Notes: generated by a model from the sequence alone, not told the origin. DNA of 36,141 nt from Flavobacteriaceae bacterium (GCA_024762795.1 JANTGS010000023.1:1-36141); one strand, 5' to 3'. Positions 9,087-18,806 are shown, numbered from the stretch's first letter. Numbers and translations: made by a program.

Positions 9087-11335
9087 CACTTATATATTTT
9101 ACTTGACAAATAATTATTATCAGAACCCTTAAGTTCTTTGTTAGGCTGAGGCCCCATCACAAAAATGAGTTTCCCTCCGGCCATAATTTCAGAATGTTTT
9201 AAATAGGTTCTTCTTAAATCCTTACCATTCAGTTTGATGGATTGAATATATTTATTTTCTTTTGAATTATTTTTTGCTTCGATGCTAAAGAACTTATCAT
9301 TCTCCAGATATAAAGTTGCTTTATTAAAATAAGGAGAACCAATATTGTAAATTCCCTGAGCCGGATTTACCGGATAAAAACCCAAACTACTAAAAACATA
9401 CCAAGATGACATTTGTCCGCAATCCTCATTACCACAATGCCCATTGGGTGTATTTTTATACTGAGTTTCCAGTATCTCACGAATTATTGTTTGAGTTTTC
9501 CAGGGTTTTCCAACAAAATTATACAAATACCCCACATGATGGCCTGGCTCATTACCGTGCGCATATTGTCCAATCATGCCTGTACTGAAAATTGGTAATT
9601 TATCCTCCGGTAACGGATCAAAACTGAACATCGAATCTAATTTCTGTTCAAACGGAATTTTACCTCCAACCGAAGCGATCAGTCCTTCCACATTTTGCGG
9701 CACATACCAAAAATATTGCCAGGCATTGCTTTCGCAGAAATAAGGAGTGTATTCCTTAGCAATAAAATGTTCTATGAATTTTCCATTTTTATATCTGGGC
9801 CTCATAAAGGTACTGACTGAATCGTAAACATTACTCCAGTTCTCCGATCTTTTAAGATAATACCGGTAATCTTCTTCTTTACCCAGATCTTTTGCAAACT
9901 GAGCAATACACCAGTCATCATAAGCATATTCCAGGGTTTTGGAAACCGACCAGTTCTCGTGTTCCTTATCAATAGGAACATAACCCAGTTTTATGTATTC
10001 CGATATCTGCCTTGATGAATCATTTGCACTTTTTACACAAGCCTCGTAAGCCTGATTTGCATCGAATCCTTTCACTCCCTTAAAATAAGCATCTGTAATT
10101 ACAGGAACCGCATGGTAACCAATCATCATATTGGATTCATTGCCCTGCAGAGACCAAACCGGCAACAAACCGGTTTCTTTATAATGAGCCAGTAATGATT
10201 GTATCAAATCAGAAACTCTTTCCTGTTGCAGGATGGTGTACAGTGGATGGGCAGCCCTGTATGTATCCCAAAGGGAAAAGGTATCATATCTTTCAAATCC
10301 TGCTGCCTTTTCGATTTTACCGTTGGCTCCTTTATAAAAACCTTCTGTATCGCTGAGCAAGTTCGGGGCCAACATACTCTGATACATCATGGAATAAAAA
10401 ATCGATTTTGATTCCTTATCGGGAGTTTCTATTACAATCTTTTGTAGGTGTTTCTCCCATACCTCTGAAGCTTCTTTTCTGATCTGATCAAAGCTTTTAT
10501 CTTTTACTTCAGATTCAAAAGATTTTCTTGCTCCCTCAATATTTGAGGTTGACAACCCGGTTTTAATAGTGATCTGTTCCTGATCAGCCGTATTAAACCA
10601 CAATTTTATCCTGGTATTCTTACTTTTAACCTGATTTGTTTTTTGTAAAGTATCATTTGAATAGAGGTTATATCTTGTAAAATCTTTTGAGAATTTCATT
10701 ACAAAATATACTCGCTGATCCTTTGCCCAACCTGTTGATTTCCGGTATCCTTCTAAAGTTTTTTTATCAACAATCTTGATATAAGTATCCGTTGGAGCAT
10801 CCCAGTTTAAGGCATAGCCCAGATCAATTGTAATTGCAGAATGTTTATCCTCAGGAAAAGTATAACGCTGAACACCGGTCCTTCTGGTTGCGGTTAACTC
10901 TGCTTTGATACTAAAATCAAGAAGTTCAACGGAATAATATCCCGGAGAAGCTTCTTCCTCGTCATGTGAATACCGTGAATAAGGTCTGAAACCGTTTTCT
11001 TTAATCTTTTTTGAGGAGCTGCTGTTGGTGGGCATTACCAGAATATCATAAAGATCACCGGCACCGGTTCCGGTTAAATGCATATGGCTAAATCCACTGA
11101 TGATCGAATCAGGATAATAATATCCGGCAATCCTGTCCCAGCCGGAAATGCCTATATCGGGACTCAGTTGTACCATACCGAAAGGGACAGTTGCACCCGG
11201 GTAAGTATTTCCGGGACCGTCAGTTCCTATAAAAGGATTTACAAAATCGGTTAAACGGCTCTGGTCAATACTTTCCTTCTTGCAGCCTGTCAGCAGTGCT
11301 AATAACAGAACGGATATCAAGAAATTACGAACCAT
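9086..11335 (-). CDS. GH92 exo-alpha-mannosidase lipoprotein (749 aa)
   Basis: Complete GH92 alpha-mannosidase lipoprotein. The lipobox is LLTGC (Cys18), followed by KKES. The N-terminal sandwich shows DFVNPFIGTDGPGNTYPGA, VPFGMVQLSPDIG and FSHMHLTGTGAGDLYDI. The helical domain shows FSLWDTYRAAHPLY, GLLPVWSLQGNE, ESNAWQYFWYVPQNVEG (E535, predicted acid, with Ser in place of the usual Gly) and CGNEDCGQMSSWYVFSSLG (from about 634, including D638, a predicted base). It closely resembles the product of 16420-18675 along its whole length, so the two look like paralogues from an old duplication. Its TGA overlaps the GH20 start by one base, and the gene upstream ends 6 bp before its ATG. Family certain, linkage unknown. 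Confidence 0.96.
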   Translation of the reverse strand: MVRNFLISVLLLALLTGCKKESIDQSRLTDFVNPFIGTDGPGNTYPGATVPFGMVQLSPDIGISGWDRIAGYYYPDSIISGFSHMHLTGTGAGDLYDILVMPTNSSSSKKIKENGFRPYSRYSHDEEEASPGYYSVELLDFSIKAELTATRRTGVQRYTFPEDKHSAITIDLGYALNWDAPTDTYIKIVDKKTLEGYRKSTGWAKDQRVYFVMKFSKDFTRYNLYSNDTLQKTNQVKSKNTRIKLWFNTADQEQITIKTGLSTSNIEGARKSFESEVKDKSFDQIRKEASEVWEKHLQKIVIETPDKESKSIFYSMMYQSMLAPNLLSDTEGFYKGANGKIEKAAGFERYDTFSLWDTYRAAHPLYTILQQERVSDLIQSLLAHYKETGLLPVWSLQGNESNMMIGYHAVPVITDAYFKGVKGFDANQAYEACVKSANDSSRQISEYIKLGYVPIDKEHENWSVSKTLEYAYDDWCIAQFAKDLGKEEDYRYYLKRSENWSNVYDSVSTFMRPRYKNGKFIEHFIAKEYTPYFCESNAWQYFWYVPQNVEGLIASVGGKIPFEQKLDSMFSFDPLPEDKLPIFSTGMIGQYAHGNEPGHHVGYLYNFVGKPWKTQTIIREILETQYKNTPNGHCGNEDCGQMSSWYVFSSLGFYPVNPAQGIYNIGSPYFNKATLYLENDKFFSIEAKNNSKENKYIQSIKLNGKDLRRTYLKHSEIMAGGKLIFVMGPQPNKELKGSDNNYLSSKIYK

Positions 11336-11341
11336 AAATAA

Positions 11342-12445
11342 TTATTTCAGGCCTGTTTTGGTCTCTTTAATGGTTTTTAAATATTCCGGGGTCAATGCGG
11401 GTCCGTCAAAAAAGGTAACTCCTATAGCTCCATTTTTCTTTGCATACAGAATTGCTTCTTTTAACTCGACTCCCGATTTGAAGGGAGGGATATAGATACC
11501 GGTACTTAATTCGGTATTCATTCCTTTCAGATCTTTTACGCCCTGAGCTGTGGCATATCCGATCCAGTCGATCTCTTCATTGTAAAAACCGTGATAGATC
11601 ATCGGATATACCTTATCAATATTCCACTTATCCCATCGCTGACGCACCATATGATCGGCCATTTCCGGATAAGGAAAAACAGCTGCCGTAAGTTTTTTCC
11701 CGTGTTTATGAACGATATCATAGGCCTCATCAACAACTTTTTTAATGGCGTTCAAACGAAACTGTTTCCACTCCATATCAATGGATGTGTTATGACTTTT
11801 TAAAGGATTCTTATGATGCATCTTTTCAAATTCGGCAATACATACATCGCAATAACAAAAATCATATTCAGGTAATTCTACATCCTGAACCAGATTGTAT
11901 TTGGGCAACAAGCCTATGGGTAAGAAAATATCAGGAAAACGGATATAATCCAAATGCACACTTTCTATACCGTCAACCCTGGCCAGTTCTTCCACCAGGT
12001 GCAATACATGTGCTCTCGATTCTTTTCTTGTCGGACACAACCACTGATAATAATCAACATAAGGTCGTGTATCATAACAGGATTTCCCCTCTTTGCTTAC
12101 CGCATACCATTCAGGATGTTGCAGGGCAACTTTATCTCCGGGTCTGTTCATGGCCATGATCCAGGCATGCACTTTTAAACCTTCCTTTTTGGCGACAGGA
12201 ACAAGTCTTTTTAACAAAACAGGATCTGTATTGGTATTGATCAGTACCTCGTCAATACCTGCATTGCTGTATTTTTTAAATTCTTTTACATACTCTGCCT
12301 CTGATTTATCCTTTCTGGCTGTAATCCATACACCATAGGTAAATTTAGAATTGTGTTTTCCTGTTTTTTCTGTTACTTTCCGGCTATCGGCACAGGAGGC
12401 CAATAACATCAGTGTTAAAACTGCAAATATCTTTAGTATTCTCAT
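11342..12445 (-). CDS. Lipoprotein related to family-10-like putative glycosyl hydrolases (GHL10/GHL6 type, 367 aa)
   Basis: Predicted lipoprotein (LLASC, Cys18) with a TIM-barrel look. It starts with YGVWITARKDKSEAEYV, then GIDEVLINTN, KVHAWIMAMNRPG and HPEWYAVSKEGKSCYDTRP. The signature is ESVHLDYIRFPD (161-172), typical of putative glycoside hydrolases of the GHL10/GHL6 or DUF4015 kind, where an acidic residue after the fourth strand is suspected to be catalytic. A cysteine cluster CYCDVC (197-202) followed by FEKMH matches the CxCxxC element seen in GHL6-like proteins. Late barrel strands are VYPMIYHGFYNEEIDW and GVTFFDGPA. It lies 6 bp from both the GH92 gene and the CBM9-like gene, inside a glycan operon. 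I cannot name its substrate. It is the least understood probable enzyme here; a non-catalytic glycan-binding role is possible. Confidence 0.75.
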   Translation of the reverse strand: MRILKIFAVLTLMLLASCADSRKVTEKTGKHNSKFTYGVWITARKDKSEAEYVKEFKKYSNAGIDEVLINTNTDPVLLKRLVPVAKKEGLKVHAWIMAMNRPGDKVALQHPEWYAVSKEGKSCYDTRPYVDYYQWLCPTRKESRAHVLHLVEELARVDGIESVHLDYIRFPDIFLPIGLLPKYNLVQDVELPEYDFCYCDVCIAEFEKMHHKNPLKSHNTSIDMEWKQFRLNAIKKVVDEAYDIVHKHGKKLTAAVFPYPEMADHMVRQRWDKWNIDKVYPMIYHGFYNEEIDWIGYATAQGVKDLKGMNTELSTGIYIPPFKSGVELKEAILYAKKNGAIGVTFFDGPALTPEYLKTIKETKTGLK

Positions 12446-12451
12446 AATGAT

Positions 12452-13534
12452 TTATTTTGATAATATTCCTGATTTTCCATCCTGCAGGATATACCAGATC
12501 TTTCCGGTAAACGGGCTCTTAAGAGTGAGGGAATATCCCAAAAGATGTGTTTCAGCCTTTAGCGGGATTTTCTCACCCCTGACCTGAATTGAATCGGGTA
12601 TCAAAGATTTATTCCACCTATTGCCGGCACTGTAATTTGCTCTCATTTTTCGATAAATCTTATATAGTTTCATTTTAATCTCTACATCTGGATCATATTG
12701 AAAAACATCTTTTTCGCCTACTTTTTTTTCTGAGAATTTTACAAATCCCCAATGTTCCGGTTCATGCATATTGATCACACCCTGCGGAGACCATACCCAG
12801 TTGTGTTCGGGAAGATATTTTCCTAACTTATCTTTCTTTCTTTGATATTTACCCTCGATCAGCTCAAAATCCCAGTTCACTCTTGAGAAATTCACCCGCC
12901 AGGTTTTTCCCCGCGGAGCAATGATCTGATCATCATAGGTTTCGTTGATAGATTTCCACGGAATGGCAATTTCCACAGTCCATCTTTCATCTGTATCACG
13001 CGGATCATTTAGGGTACCATCAATATGAACAGCTGTTTTTATCCCTTTATAATCCCAGTTATTCAAAACAACTCCGTGATCCCGGTAAGGTTTGGAAAGA
13101 AACAAATCCCAAATGGTATTCAGGGCATTCATCTCAAATTCATAATAATTATGTGTATCACCATCAGGATCTATAAAAAACTCAAAATCATTGTTATAAA
13201 AAACCACGGCATCTCTTGTGGTAATATCGGCCCATATATGAGGTTCTTCAAGTTCAGCATAAAAATAAAAGAACACATCATCCCACATCATCTTCATACG
13301 GGTTCGGTAAGTGGGTGTTTTTATCCCTTCAATATCAATAAAATCATCTGTCCAGGAAACGTTACTCCATGACTCCTCGGTAGCTTTTCCATCAATCTTC
13401 ATGGGCTCATCAGTATGATAGGCAATATAATTATGGGGCAGTTGACCTTGGGCATTTAAAGAGAAGCTTATTATTAAAAGAACCATCACGAAGTTTGTTC
13501 GAAACACACGTATTTTTGATAAATCACCTTTCAT
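12452..13534 (-). CDS. Secreted CBM9-like carbohydrate-binding protein (360 aa)
   Basis: The product has a charged N-terminus (MKGDLSKIRVFRTN) and a hydrophobic signal segment ending SLNAQG, so it should cross the inner membrane; no lipobox is present. Residues about 35-265 match the family 9-like carbohydrate-binding domain found in Bacteroidota: DEPMKIDGKATEESWSNVSW, MMWDDVFFYFYAELEEPHIW, DFEFFIDPDGDTHNYYEFEM and WTVEIAIPWKSI. The final 90 residues are not recognised and are rich in basic residues before a short beta-like tail. The likely role is glycan binding, perhaps for the neighbouring hydrolase-like lipoprotein, 6 bp downstream. The preceding GH130 gene is 9 bp away. Domain call is good; ligand unknown. 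Confidence 0.85.
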   Translation of the reverse strand: MKGDLSKIRVFRTNFVMVLLIISFSLNAQGQLPHNYIAYHTDEPMKIDGKATEESWSNVSWTDDFIDIEGIKTPTYRTRMKMMWDDVFFYFYAELEEPHIWADITTRDAVVFYNNDFEFFIDPDGDTHNYYEFEMNALNTIWDLFLSKPYRDHGVVLNNWDYKGIKTAVHIDGTLNDPRDTDERWTVEIAIPWKSINETYDDQIIAPRGKTWRVNFSRVNWDFELIEGKYQRKKDKLGKYLPEHNWVWSPQGVINMHEPEHWGFVKFSEKKVGEKDVFQYDPDVEIKMKLYKIYRKMRANYSAGNRWNKSLIPDSIQVRGEKIPLKAETHLLGYSLTLKSPFTGKIWYILQDGKSGILSK

Positions 13535-13543
13535 TTACTGTAT

Positions 13544-14518
13544 TTATAATGAGTTTTCGATGGTAAACTTTACAATCTCACTGATATGTCCGAAAGATAA
13601 AGCCACCACCGTATCGGCTGCACCGTAATAAATTGCAATTTTATCTTCTTCCGTATCATGCAATGCAGCACAAGGAAAAACCACATTTTGAACATCCCCA
13701 ATCATTTCGTAATCTACTGCCGGCCCCAACAAATAATCACGGGTTCGGTATTTTACAATTTCAGGTTGTTCTTTATCGAGAATTGCAGCACCCATAGCAT
13801 ATCGGAAACCATTACAGGATGTGATCACCCCGTGATAGATCATCAGCCAGCCTTCATCAACCAAGATAGGTATAGGGCCTGCGCCGATCTTCGTACTTTG
13901 CCAGCCACTTTCTTCAAAAGCTGTTGCTTTCATTACACTGCGATGTTCTCCCCAGTATTTCATATCCGGGCTGTAACTGATAAAAATATCACCAAAAGGA
14001 GTATGACCGTTATCACTTGGCCGGCTCAGCATAGCATATCTTCCGTTGATCTTTTTTGGAAACAATACCCCGTTTCTGTTAAACGGTAGAAACGCATTTT
14101 CACATTGATAAAAATCCTTAAAATCATAGGTATAACCAATACCAATTGTCGGACCATTATAACCATTACACCAGGTGATCCAGTAACGATCTTCAATAAA
14201 AACTACTCTCGGATCATATTTATAATCTGAATCGATCATATGGGTATTACCAGGCTTCATTTCGATCGGGTCATACTCGATCTTCCAATCGATACCATTA
14301 TCGCTTTTACCTGCAAAAATATTCATTTGAACCGCTTTATTATCGCAACGGAAAACTCCGGCAAAACCATCTTTATAAGGTACAACAGCACTGTTAAAAA
14401 CACTGTTTGAAGTAGGAATGGCATAACGATCGATGATTGGATTTTTAGAATATCTCCAAAGTATATCACTACATCCTTCAGGCCTGTTTTCCCATGGTAT
14501 CTTTTTATTATTCATCAT
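13544..14518 (-). CDS. GH130 beta-1,4-mannosyl-N-acetylglucosamine phosphorylase-like (324 aa)
   Basis: GH130 five-bladed beta-propeller enzyme without a signal peptide, hence cytoplasmic. Expected reaction: Man-beta-1,4-GlcNAc plus phosphate gives mannose 1-phosphate plus GlcNAc. D102 in [14 protein letters not shown] is the predicted proton donor. Basic residues R57 (VFRCDN), R148 (PFNRNG), R166 (LSRPSDNGH), K210 (STKIGAGP) and H229 (IYHG) occur where mannoside phosphorylases bind phosphate, arguing for phosphorolysis rather than hydrolysis. The length and the stretch [19 protein letters not shown] fit the subgroup containing the Bacteroides BT1033 and UhgbMP enzymes of N-glycan catabolism. 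It lies 11 bp downstream of a symporter gene, suggesting import followed by phosphorolysis. Family and phosphorylase class are well supported; the GlcNAc acceptor rests on operon context. Confidence 0.92.
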   Translation of the reverse strand: MMNNKKIPWENRPEGCSDILWRYSKNPIIDRYAIPTSNSVFNSAVVPYKDGFAGVFRCDNKAVQMNIFAGKSDNGIDWKIEYDPIEMKPGNTHMIDSDYKYDPRVVFIEDRYWITWCNGYNGPTIGIGYTYDFKDFYQCENAFLPFNRNGVLFPKKINGRYAMLSRPSDNGHTPFGDIFISYSPDMKYWGEHRSVMKATAFEESGWQSTKIGAGPIPILVDEGWLMIYHGVITSCNGFRYAMGAAILDKEQPEIVKYRTRDYLLGPAVDYEMIGDVQNVVFPCAALHDTEEDKIAIYYGAADTVVALSFGHISEIVKFTIENSL

Positions 14519-14529
14519 TTTTATATTTT

Positions 14530-16407
14530 TTAATTTGGAATTTTTCTGACCCGGTCCAGCCAGGTTTTTTTAATTATAAAACTGGTTATTAAAAATACTC
14601 CAAAAACAATTCCTGTTTTACGATAATCTCTAAAAATAAAATATATTGGTAACAATATCATAGAGGATTGCCAGATAATTCCAATGGTCACATTGAACAT
14701 ATCCAGCCAGAAGTCGTTATTTTTAGTAAAATCGGGATCTTCTTTTTTAACCTCCTGATAAACAGGATCCCACCAGCCCCAGGGTTTTACATTTTTATAA
14801 AATGATTTCAAGGTTTTCATATCGGTTGGTTCTGTTAAATAAGTACCCAGTAAGGAACCCAATAATGAGAAACCAAATATGATCGGGAAAAGATAGATCG
14901 CCGGAATACTGATCAACTGATATAAAAAGGACCCGTGATCGAAGTTCGCTTTATTCTGCTCTAAAAAGAATTGGGCAGAAGCTATGACCAAACCGGATAA
15001 CATTCCCCAGAAATATCCCCAGCCATTAAATCGCCACCAGATCCATTTTAAAAAGTTAGCAGCAACATAACCCCCAAATAAAGCGCTGGTGATCCATAAG
15101 GTTAGTGAATTGATTGACTCTGCATAAAATCCCATAAAAACACCAAGTCCAACCACTAAAAATGAAGCAATATAACTTGCCTTGATATAATGTTGCGGCG
15201 TAGCATTTCGTTTAAAATATTTTTTATAGATATCGTTTACAATATAAGCTGGACCCGCATTAACAAAAGCTGAGAAAGTCGACATGAATGCTGCCAGCAA
15301 TCCCGCAAGCAACAATCCTTTTAGCCCCACAGGAATATGAAAATTGATAACCTTGGGCAATAAAAGTTCTAGTTCACTTCCGGTTAAGTTTCCATTGGCA
15401 GCATAACCTGGACCAAGAGCTACAATGGCAATAACAACAATACCTGCAATAAGCAGATATCTAGGAATAAAAAGAATCAGATTGGTAAACCCGGCCATAT
15501 ATGCAGCTTCTTTAACCGTTTTTGATGACAAAATTCGTTGAAAGTCAAAACTTGGCGTAGGGCCGGCGATACTGGCAAAGAAACCTTTAAAGAGTGTCAT
15601 ACCAATAAATGCCCCAAACATTTTATATCCTTCAGAATTGATCAGGTTATTAAACTCTGCAAATTTTCCGGTCCATTGATCTCCAAATTCCCAGCCAAAG
15701 AAAACATTTTTCCATTCGGGAGTGATGATACTGTTGATCTCTACATCAGTTATGATAAAAAAAGTATATCCGGCAACTATCACACTGGCAATAACCATAA
15801 TAAGATACTGTAAAACTTCAGTAGCCACTACCGAGAACATACCCCCTTTAATGGTATAAACCGTTGTTAAGAAAATAATGATCATTGCATAGCTTTGTGC
15901 CGAGGTAAAAACCTGATGATTACCAACCATAAAGGTCATATCCCAGGGTAAAATTACCGTCATAAATTTTCCAACCCCTTCAAAAAAATAAGCTATAAAT
16001 CCAATAGCCGACACAATAGCAAAAATGGCCACAATAATATGTGAGGCTCTTCCTGCTTTTCCATCACCAAAGCGGGTTAATATCCATTCAGATCCTGTTA
16101 ATGTGTTCGATCTTCGTATCCATATGGCGAGAAACATCATCACAAAAATCTGATTCCAGATGGGCCACATCCACATAAACATAAAACTTTTTACACCGTA
16201 CAGAAACAATATTCCCACCATCCATGCTGTACCCGAGACATCAAACATCCCGGATCCGTTACTCAACCCGAGGAAATACCATTTGATATCATTTCCCCCC
16301 AGAAAATATGATTTTAAACCTTTTGATGCTTTTTTTGATACCCAAATACCAACAAAAAGGGTAATTAAGATATATAATATTATGATTGAAATATCAATGA
16401 GATCCAT
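14530..16407 (-). CDS. Sodium:solute symporter (SSS family), putative disaccharide importer (625 aa)
   Basis: Polytopic inner-membrane protein with about 13-14 hydrophobic helices spread from residue 4 to the C-terminus. The N-terminal region shows [20 protein letters not shown] and [13 protein letters not shown], characteristic of SSS transporters, and later helices contain [20 protein letters not shown], matching the conserved SSS helix that forms the sodium site. A cytoplasmic loop of about 50 residues ([19 protein letters not shown]) precedes the last pair of helices, making the protein longer than the usual 500-550 residues. It sits between a GH92 gene (12 bp) and GH130 (11 bp). The natural inference is sodium-driven uptake of the GH130 substrate, Man-GlcNAc or another trimmed sugar. 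The substrate itself is not readable from the sequence. Confidence 0.93.
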   Translation of the reverse strand: MDLIDISIIILYILITLFVGIWVSKKASKGLKSYFLGGNDIKWYFLGLSNGSGMFDVSGTAWMVGILFLYGVKSFMFMWMWPIWNQIFVMMFLAIWIRRSNTLTGSEWILTRFGDGKAGRASHIIVAIFAIVSAIGFIAYFFEGVGKFMTVILPWDMTFMVGNHQVFTSAQSYAMIIIFLTTVYTIKGGMFSVVATEVLQYLIMVIASVIVAGYTFFIITDVEINSIITPEWKNVFFGWEFGDQWTGKFAEFNNLINSEGYKMFGAFIGMTLFKGFFASIAGPTPSFDFQRILSSKTVKEAAYMAGFTNLILFIPRYLLIAGIVVIAIVALGPGYAANGNLTGSELELLLPKVINFHIPVGLKGLLLAGLLAAFMSTFSAFVNAGPAYIVNDIYKKYFKRNATPQHYIKASYIASFLVVGLGVFMGFYAESINSLTLWITSALFGGYVAANFLKWIWWRFNGWGYFWGMLSGLVIASAQFFLEQNKANFDHGSFLYQLISIPAIYLFPIIFGFSLLGSLLGTYLTEPTDMKTLKSFYKNVKPWGWWDPVYQEVKKEDPDFTKNNDFWLDMFNVTIGIIWQSSMILLPIYFIFRDYRKTGIVFGVFLITSFIIKKTWLDRVRKIPN

Positions 16408-16419
16408 TTTAATTTTTCT

Positions 16420-18675
16420 TTAGTTTTTAATTCCCCAATTTTTGTTCGGTTTATCTCCCATAATGAAATGAAGTTCTCCTCCCTGTTTTATTTCCTTATG
16501 AGTTATAAATGTTCTGTTAAACTCTTTTCCATTCAGTTTGGCCGATTGAATATAAATATTCTCCGGTGAAGCATTTTCAGCAATAATTGAAAAGCTTACT
16601 TTATCGGATATTTTTATTGTTGTCTTTTCAAAAACAGGACTTCCGATCTGATATTCTCCCGAAGCAGGATTGTAAGGATATAATCCCATGGCACTAAAAA
16701 CATACCAGGCCGACATTTGTCCACAATCTTCATTACCACTTAATCCGTCCGGAGTGCTAAAATATTGTGTTTTCAAGATCTCTCTTACCCAATATTGTGT
16801 TCTCCAGGGCTGCCCTGAAAAATTAAACATATAAGCAATATGATGACTCGGTTCATTCCCATGGGCATATTGCCCGATCAAACCTGAAATATCAGGAGAA
16901 ACATTATCTCCTTTCAGTTCGGATGATTCGGCAAACAGCTGCTCGAGCATTTTAGAAAATGAAGCATTTCCACCATGCATTTCTATCAGTTTTGGCGTAT
17001 CCTGTAAAACAAACCAGCTGTGTTGCCAGGCATTTCCCTCTGTATAATCGGCATGAACTCTGTGAGCAGAGAATTTTGGATCAAAAGGCTCATGCCAGCT
17101 CTTTCCATCTGATGAAAGCCCTCTCATAAATCCTGATTTGGGATCATACAAATGCTGATAGGCTTTTGACCTGTTTAAAAAATATTTATAATCTTCTTCT
17201 TCGCCCAGTTCTTTGGCGATCTGCGCCACACACCAGTCGTCATAAGCATATTCCAGTGTAATAGTTACGGATTCATCCAGTTTATCAAAAGGAATATAGC
17301 CGTATTCTTTATAAAACTTTAAACCTCTTTCCTCTCCCATCAGGGTATTTTTCATGGCTTTATAGGCTTTCTTAATATCAAAACCCTTGATCCCTTTAAG
17401 ATATGCTTCCGCTATGACGGGAATAGAATGGTAGCCTGTCATGGTATTGGTCTCATTAGCATAGAGTGTCCATACAGGCAAAGATCCTCTTTCGTCAAAA
17501 TACATTAACATCGAGTTGATCATATCGGAAACTTTCTCAGGATCTATAATTGTTAATAGTGGATGCTCTGCCCTGAAAGTATCCCAAAGCGACAAGGTAG
17601 AGTATGCAGTTATGCCTTTTGAGGAAACAATGGTGTCGTTCTCCAGTCGAAATTCCCCATTGGCATCGCTAAAAGTAACAGGAGCTATTTGCGTATGATA
17701 TAAAGCAGTATAAAATATTGATTTTAAGGAATCTGCCGGAGTTTCAACTACAATTTTTGAAAGATCTTTATTCCATATCCTTTTCGCATTAGTTTTAGCC
17801 TGATCAAATGTAAAATCACTTTTAGTTCCGGTCATATTTTCTTTTGCATTTTTAATGCTTACAGAAGAAACACTTACTTTAACCTCCAGCTGACCTTTTT
17901 TATCTTTATCAAAAAACAACTGGGTTGCGGATTTAATTCCTGTTATAGTTTTTGTCTCTTTTATATATTTTCCATCTTTTATCAGATCAAAATTTGTTAT
18001 GGGCTTAGAGAACCGGGCTACAAAGAATACTTTCTGATTTTTAGCCCATCCCGAACTAAAACGATACCCTGATACGGTAAATTCATCTTCTACTGTAACA
18101 GAACTTTTTAATACCCTGTCCCAGTTGATGGTAAAACCCAGATCAAGCACCACCGATTCCTGAACATTGTCCTTAAAAGTATATCTGTGAAAAGCAGTTC
18201 TCTGATCTGAGGTCAATTCGGCTTTTACATTAAAATCCTTTAAAAAAACACTGTAATATCCCGCCTCAGCTACCTCTTCGTCATGAGAATAATGAGATTT
18301 ATAAGGCAGGTCATCCCTGTTTTTAACCTCTTTTGTCAGATCTAATTTTTTATTTACCGGCATCATCCTGATATCCAGCAGATCACCTATTCCTGTTCCA
18401 CTGAGGTGCAGATGGCTAAATCCGATCATGATGGAATCAGAATAATGATATCCCGAACACCAGTCCCATTTTGAAATTCCGTTATCAGGGCTAATCTGGA
18501 TCATCCCAAAGGGAACTGTAGCTCCCGGATAAGTATGTCCATGCCCTCCTGTTCCTATAAAAGGATCTACAAATTTTGTAAGATTTTCTTTTTGTGTTTT
18601 CTGTTCTTTTTCCTGTTCTGAACAGGAAAGAATCAGAAAAATACTCATAAAAAATAGTAAACTAAAATATCTCAT
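16420..18675 (-). CDS. GH92 exo-alpha-mannosidase lipoprotein, first gene of the operon (751 aa)
   Basis: Complete GH92 alpha-mannosidase. The signal ends in LILSC (Cys18) followed by SEQEKEQ, an acidic stretch of the kind linked to surface export in Bacteroidota. Motifs: KFVDPFIGTGGHGHTYPGA, VPFGMIQISPDNG, FSHLHLSGTGIGDLLDI, LSLWDTFRAEHPLL, GSLPVWTLYANETNT, TEGNAWQHSWFVLQD (E546, predicted acid) and SGNEDCGQMSAWYVFSAMG (including D650, a predicted base). It is very similar to the product of 9086-11335. As the promoter-proximal gene it would be the most strongly expressed. Upstream lies a 131-bp divergent region shared with the sensor kinase gene; no TAnnTTTG motif was found before its start. 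Enzyme family certain; linkage not determined. Confidence 0.96.
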   Translation of the reverse strand: MRYFSLLFFMSIFLILSCSEQEKEQKTQKENLTKFVDPFIGTGGHGHTYPGATVPFGMIQISPDNGISKWDWCSGYHYSDSIMIGFSHLHLSGTGIGDLLDIRMMPVNKKLDLTKEVKNRDDLPYKSHYSHDEEVAEAGYYSVFLKDFNVKAELTSDQRTAFHRYTFKDNVQESVVLDLGFTINWDRVLKSSVTVEDEFTVSGYRFSSGWAKNQKVFFVARFSKPITNFDLIKDGKYIKETKTITGIKSATQLFFDKDKKGQLEVKVSVSSVSIKNAKENMTGTKSDFTFDQAKTNAKRIWNKDLSKIVVETPADSLKSIFYTALYHTQIAPVTFSDANGEFRLENDTIVSSKGITAYSTLSLWDTFRAEHPLLTIIDPEKVSDMINSMLMYFDERGSLPVWTLYANETNTMTGYHSIPVIAEAYLKGIKGFDIKKAYKAMKNTLMGEERGLKFYKEYGYIPFDKLDESVTITLEYAYDDWCVAQIAKELGEEEDYKYFLNRSKAYQHLYDPKSGFMRGLSSDGKSWHEPFDPKFSAHRVHADYTEGNAWQHSWFVLQDTPKLIEMHGGNASFSKMLEQLFAESSELKGDNVSPDISGLIGQYAHGNEPSHHIAYMFNFSGQPWRTQYWVREILKTQYFSTPDGLSGNEDCGQMSAWYVFSAMGLYPYNPASGEYQIGSPVFEKTTIKISDKVSFSIIAENASPENIYIQSAKLNGKEFNRTFITHKEIKQGGELHFIMGDKPNKNWGIKN

Positions 18676-18806
18676 TTTATTATTTGATCTTTAATAATGC
18701 TTAAATTCTCAATTTTAGATTAAATATTTATAATTTTGAACTTTTAGAAAATAAAATTAGACGTACAACCTATATTCGTAGTTAAACATCAAAAAAAGTT
18801 AAGAAT

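Noticed and set aside
6756-9089. GTG start at 9089 for the GH20 gene
   Set aside because: The ATG one codon later makes a standard TGATG junction and leaves the signal peptide intact.
11785-12159. Two overlapping plus-strand frames opposite the GHL10-like gene
   Set aside because: Several frames are open at once because of codon bias; only the minus-strand frame has a signal peptide and conserved motifs.
13658-14089. Open frame of 143 codons on the plus strand opposite GH130
   Set aside because: Lies fully inside the well-supported GH130 gene on the other strand and resembles no family.
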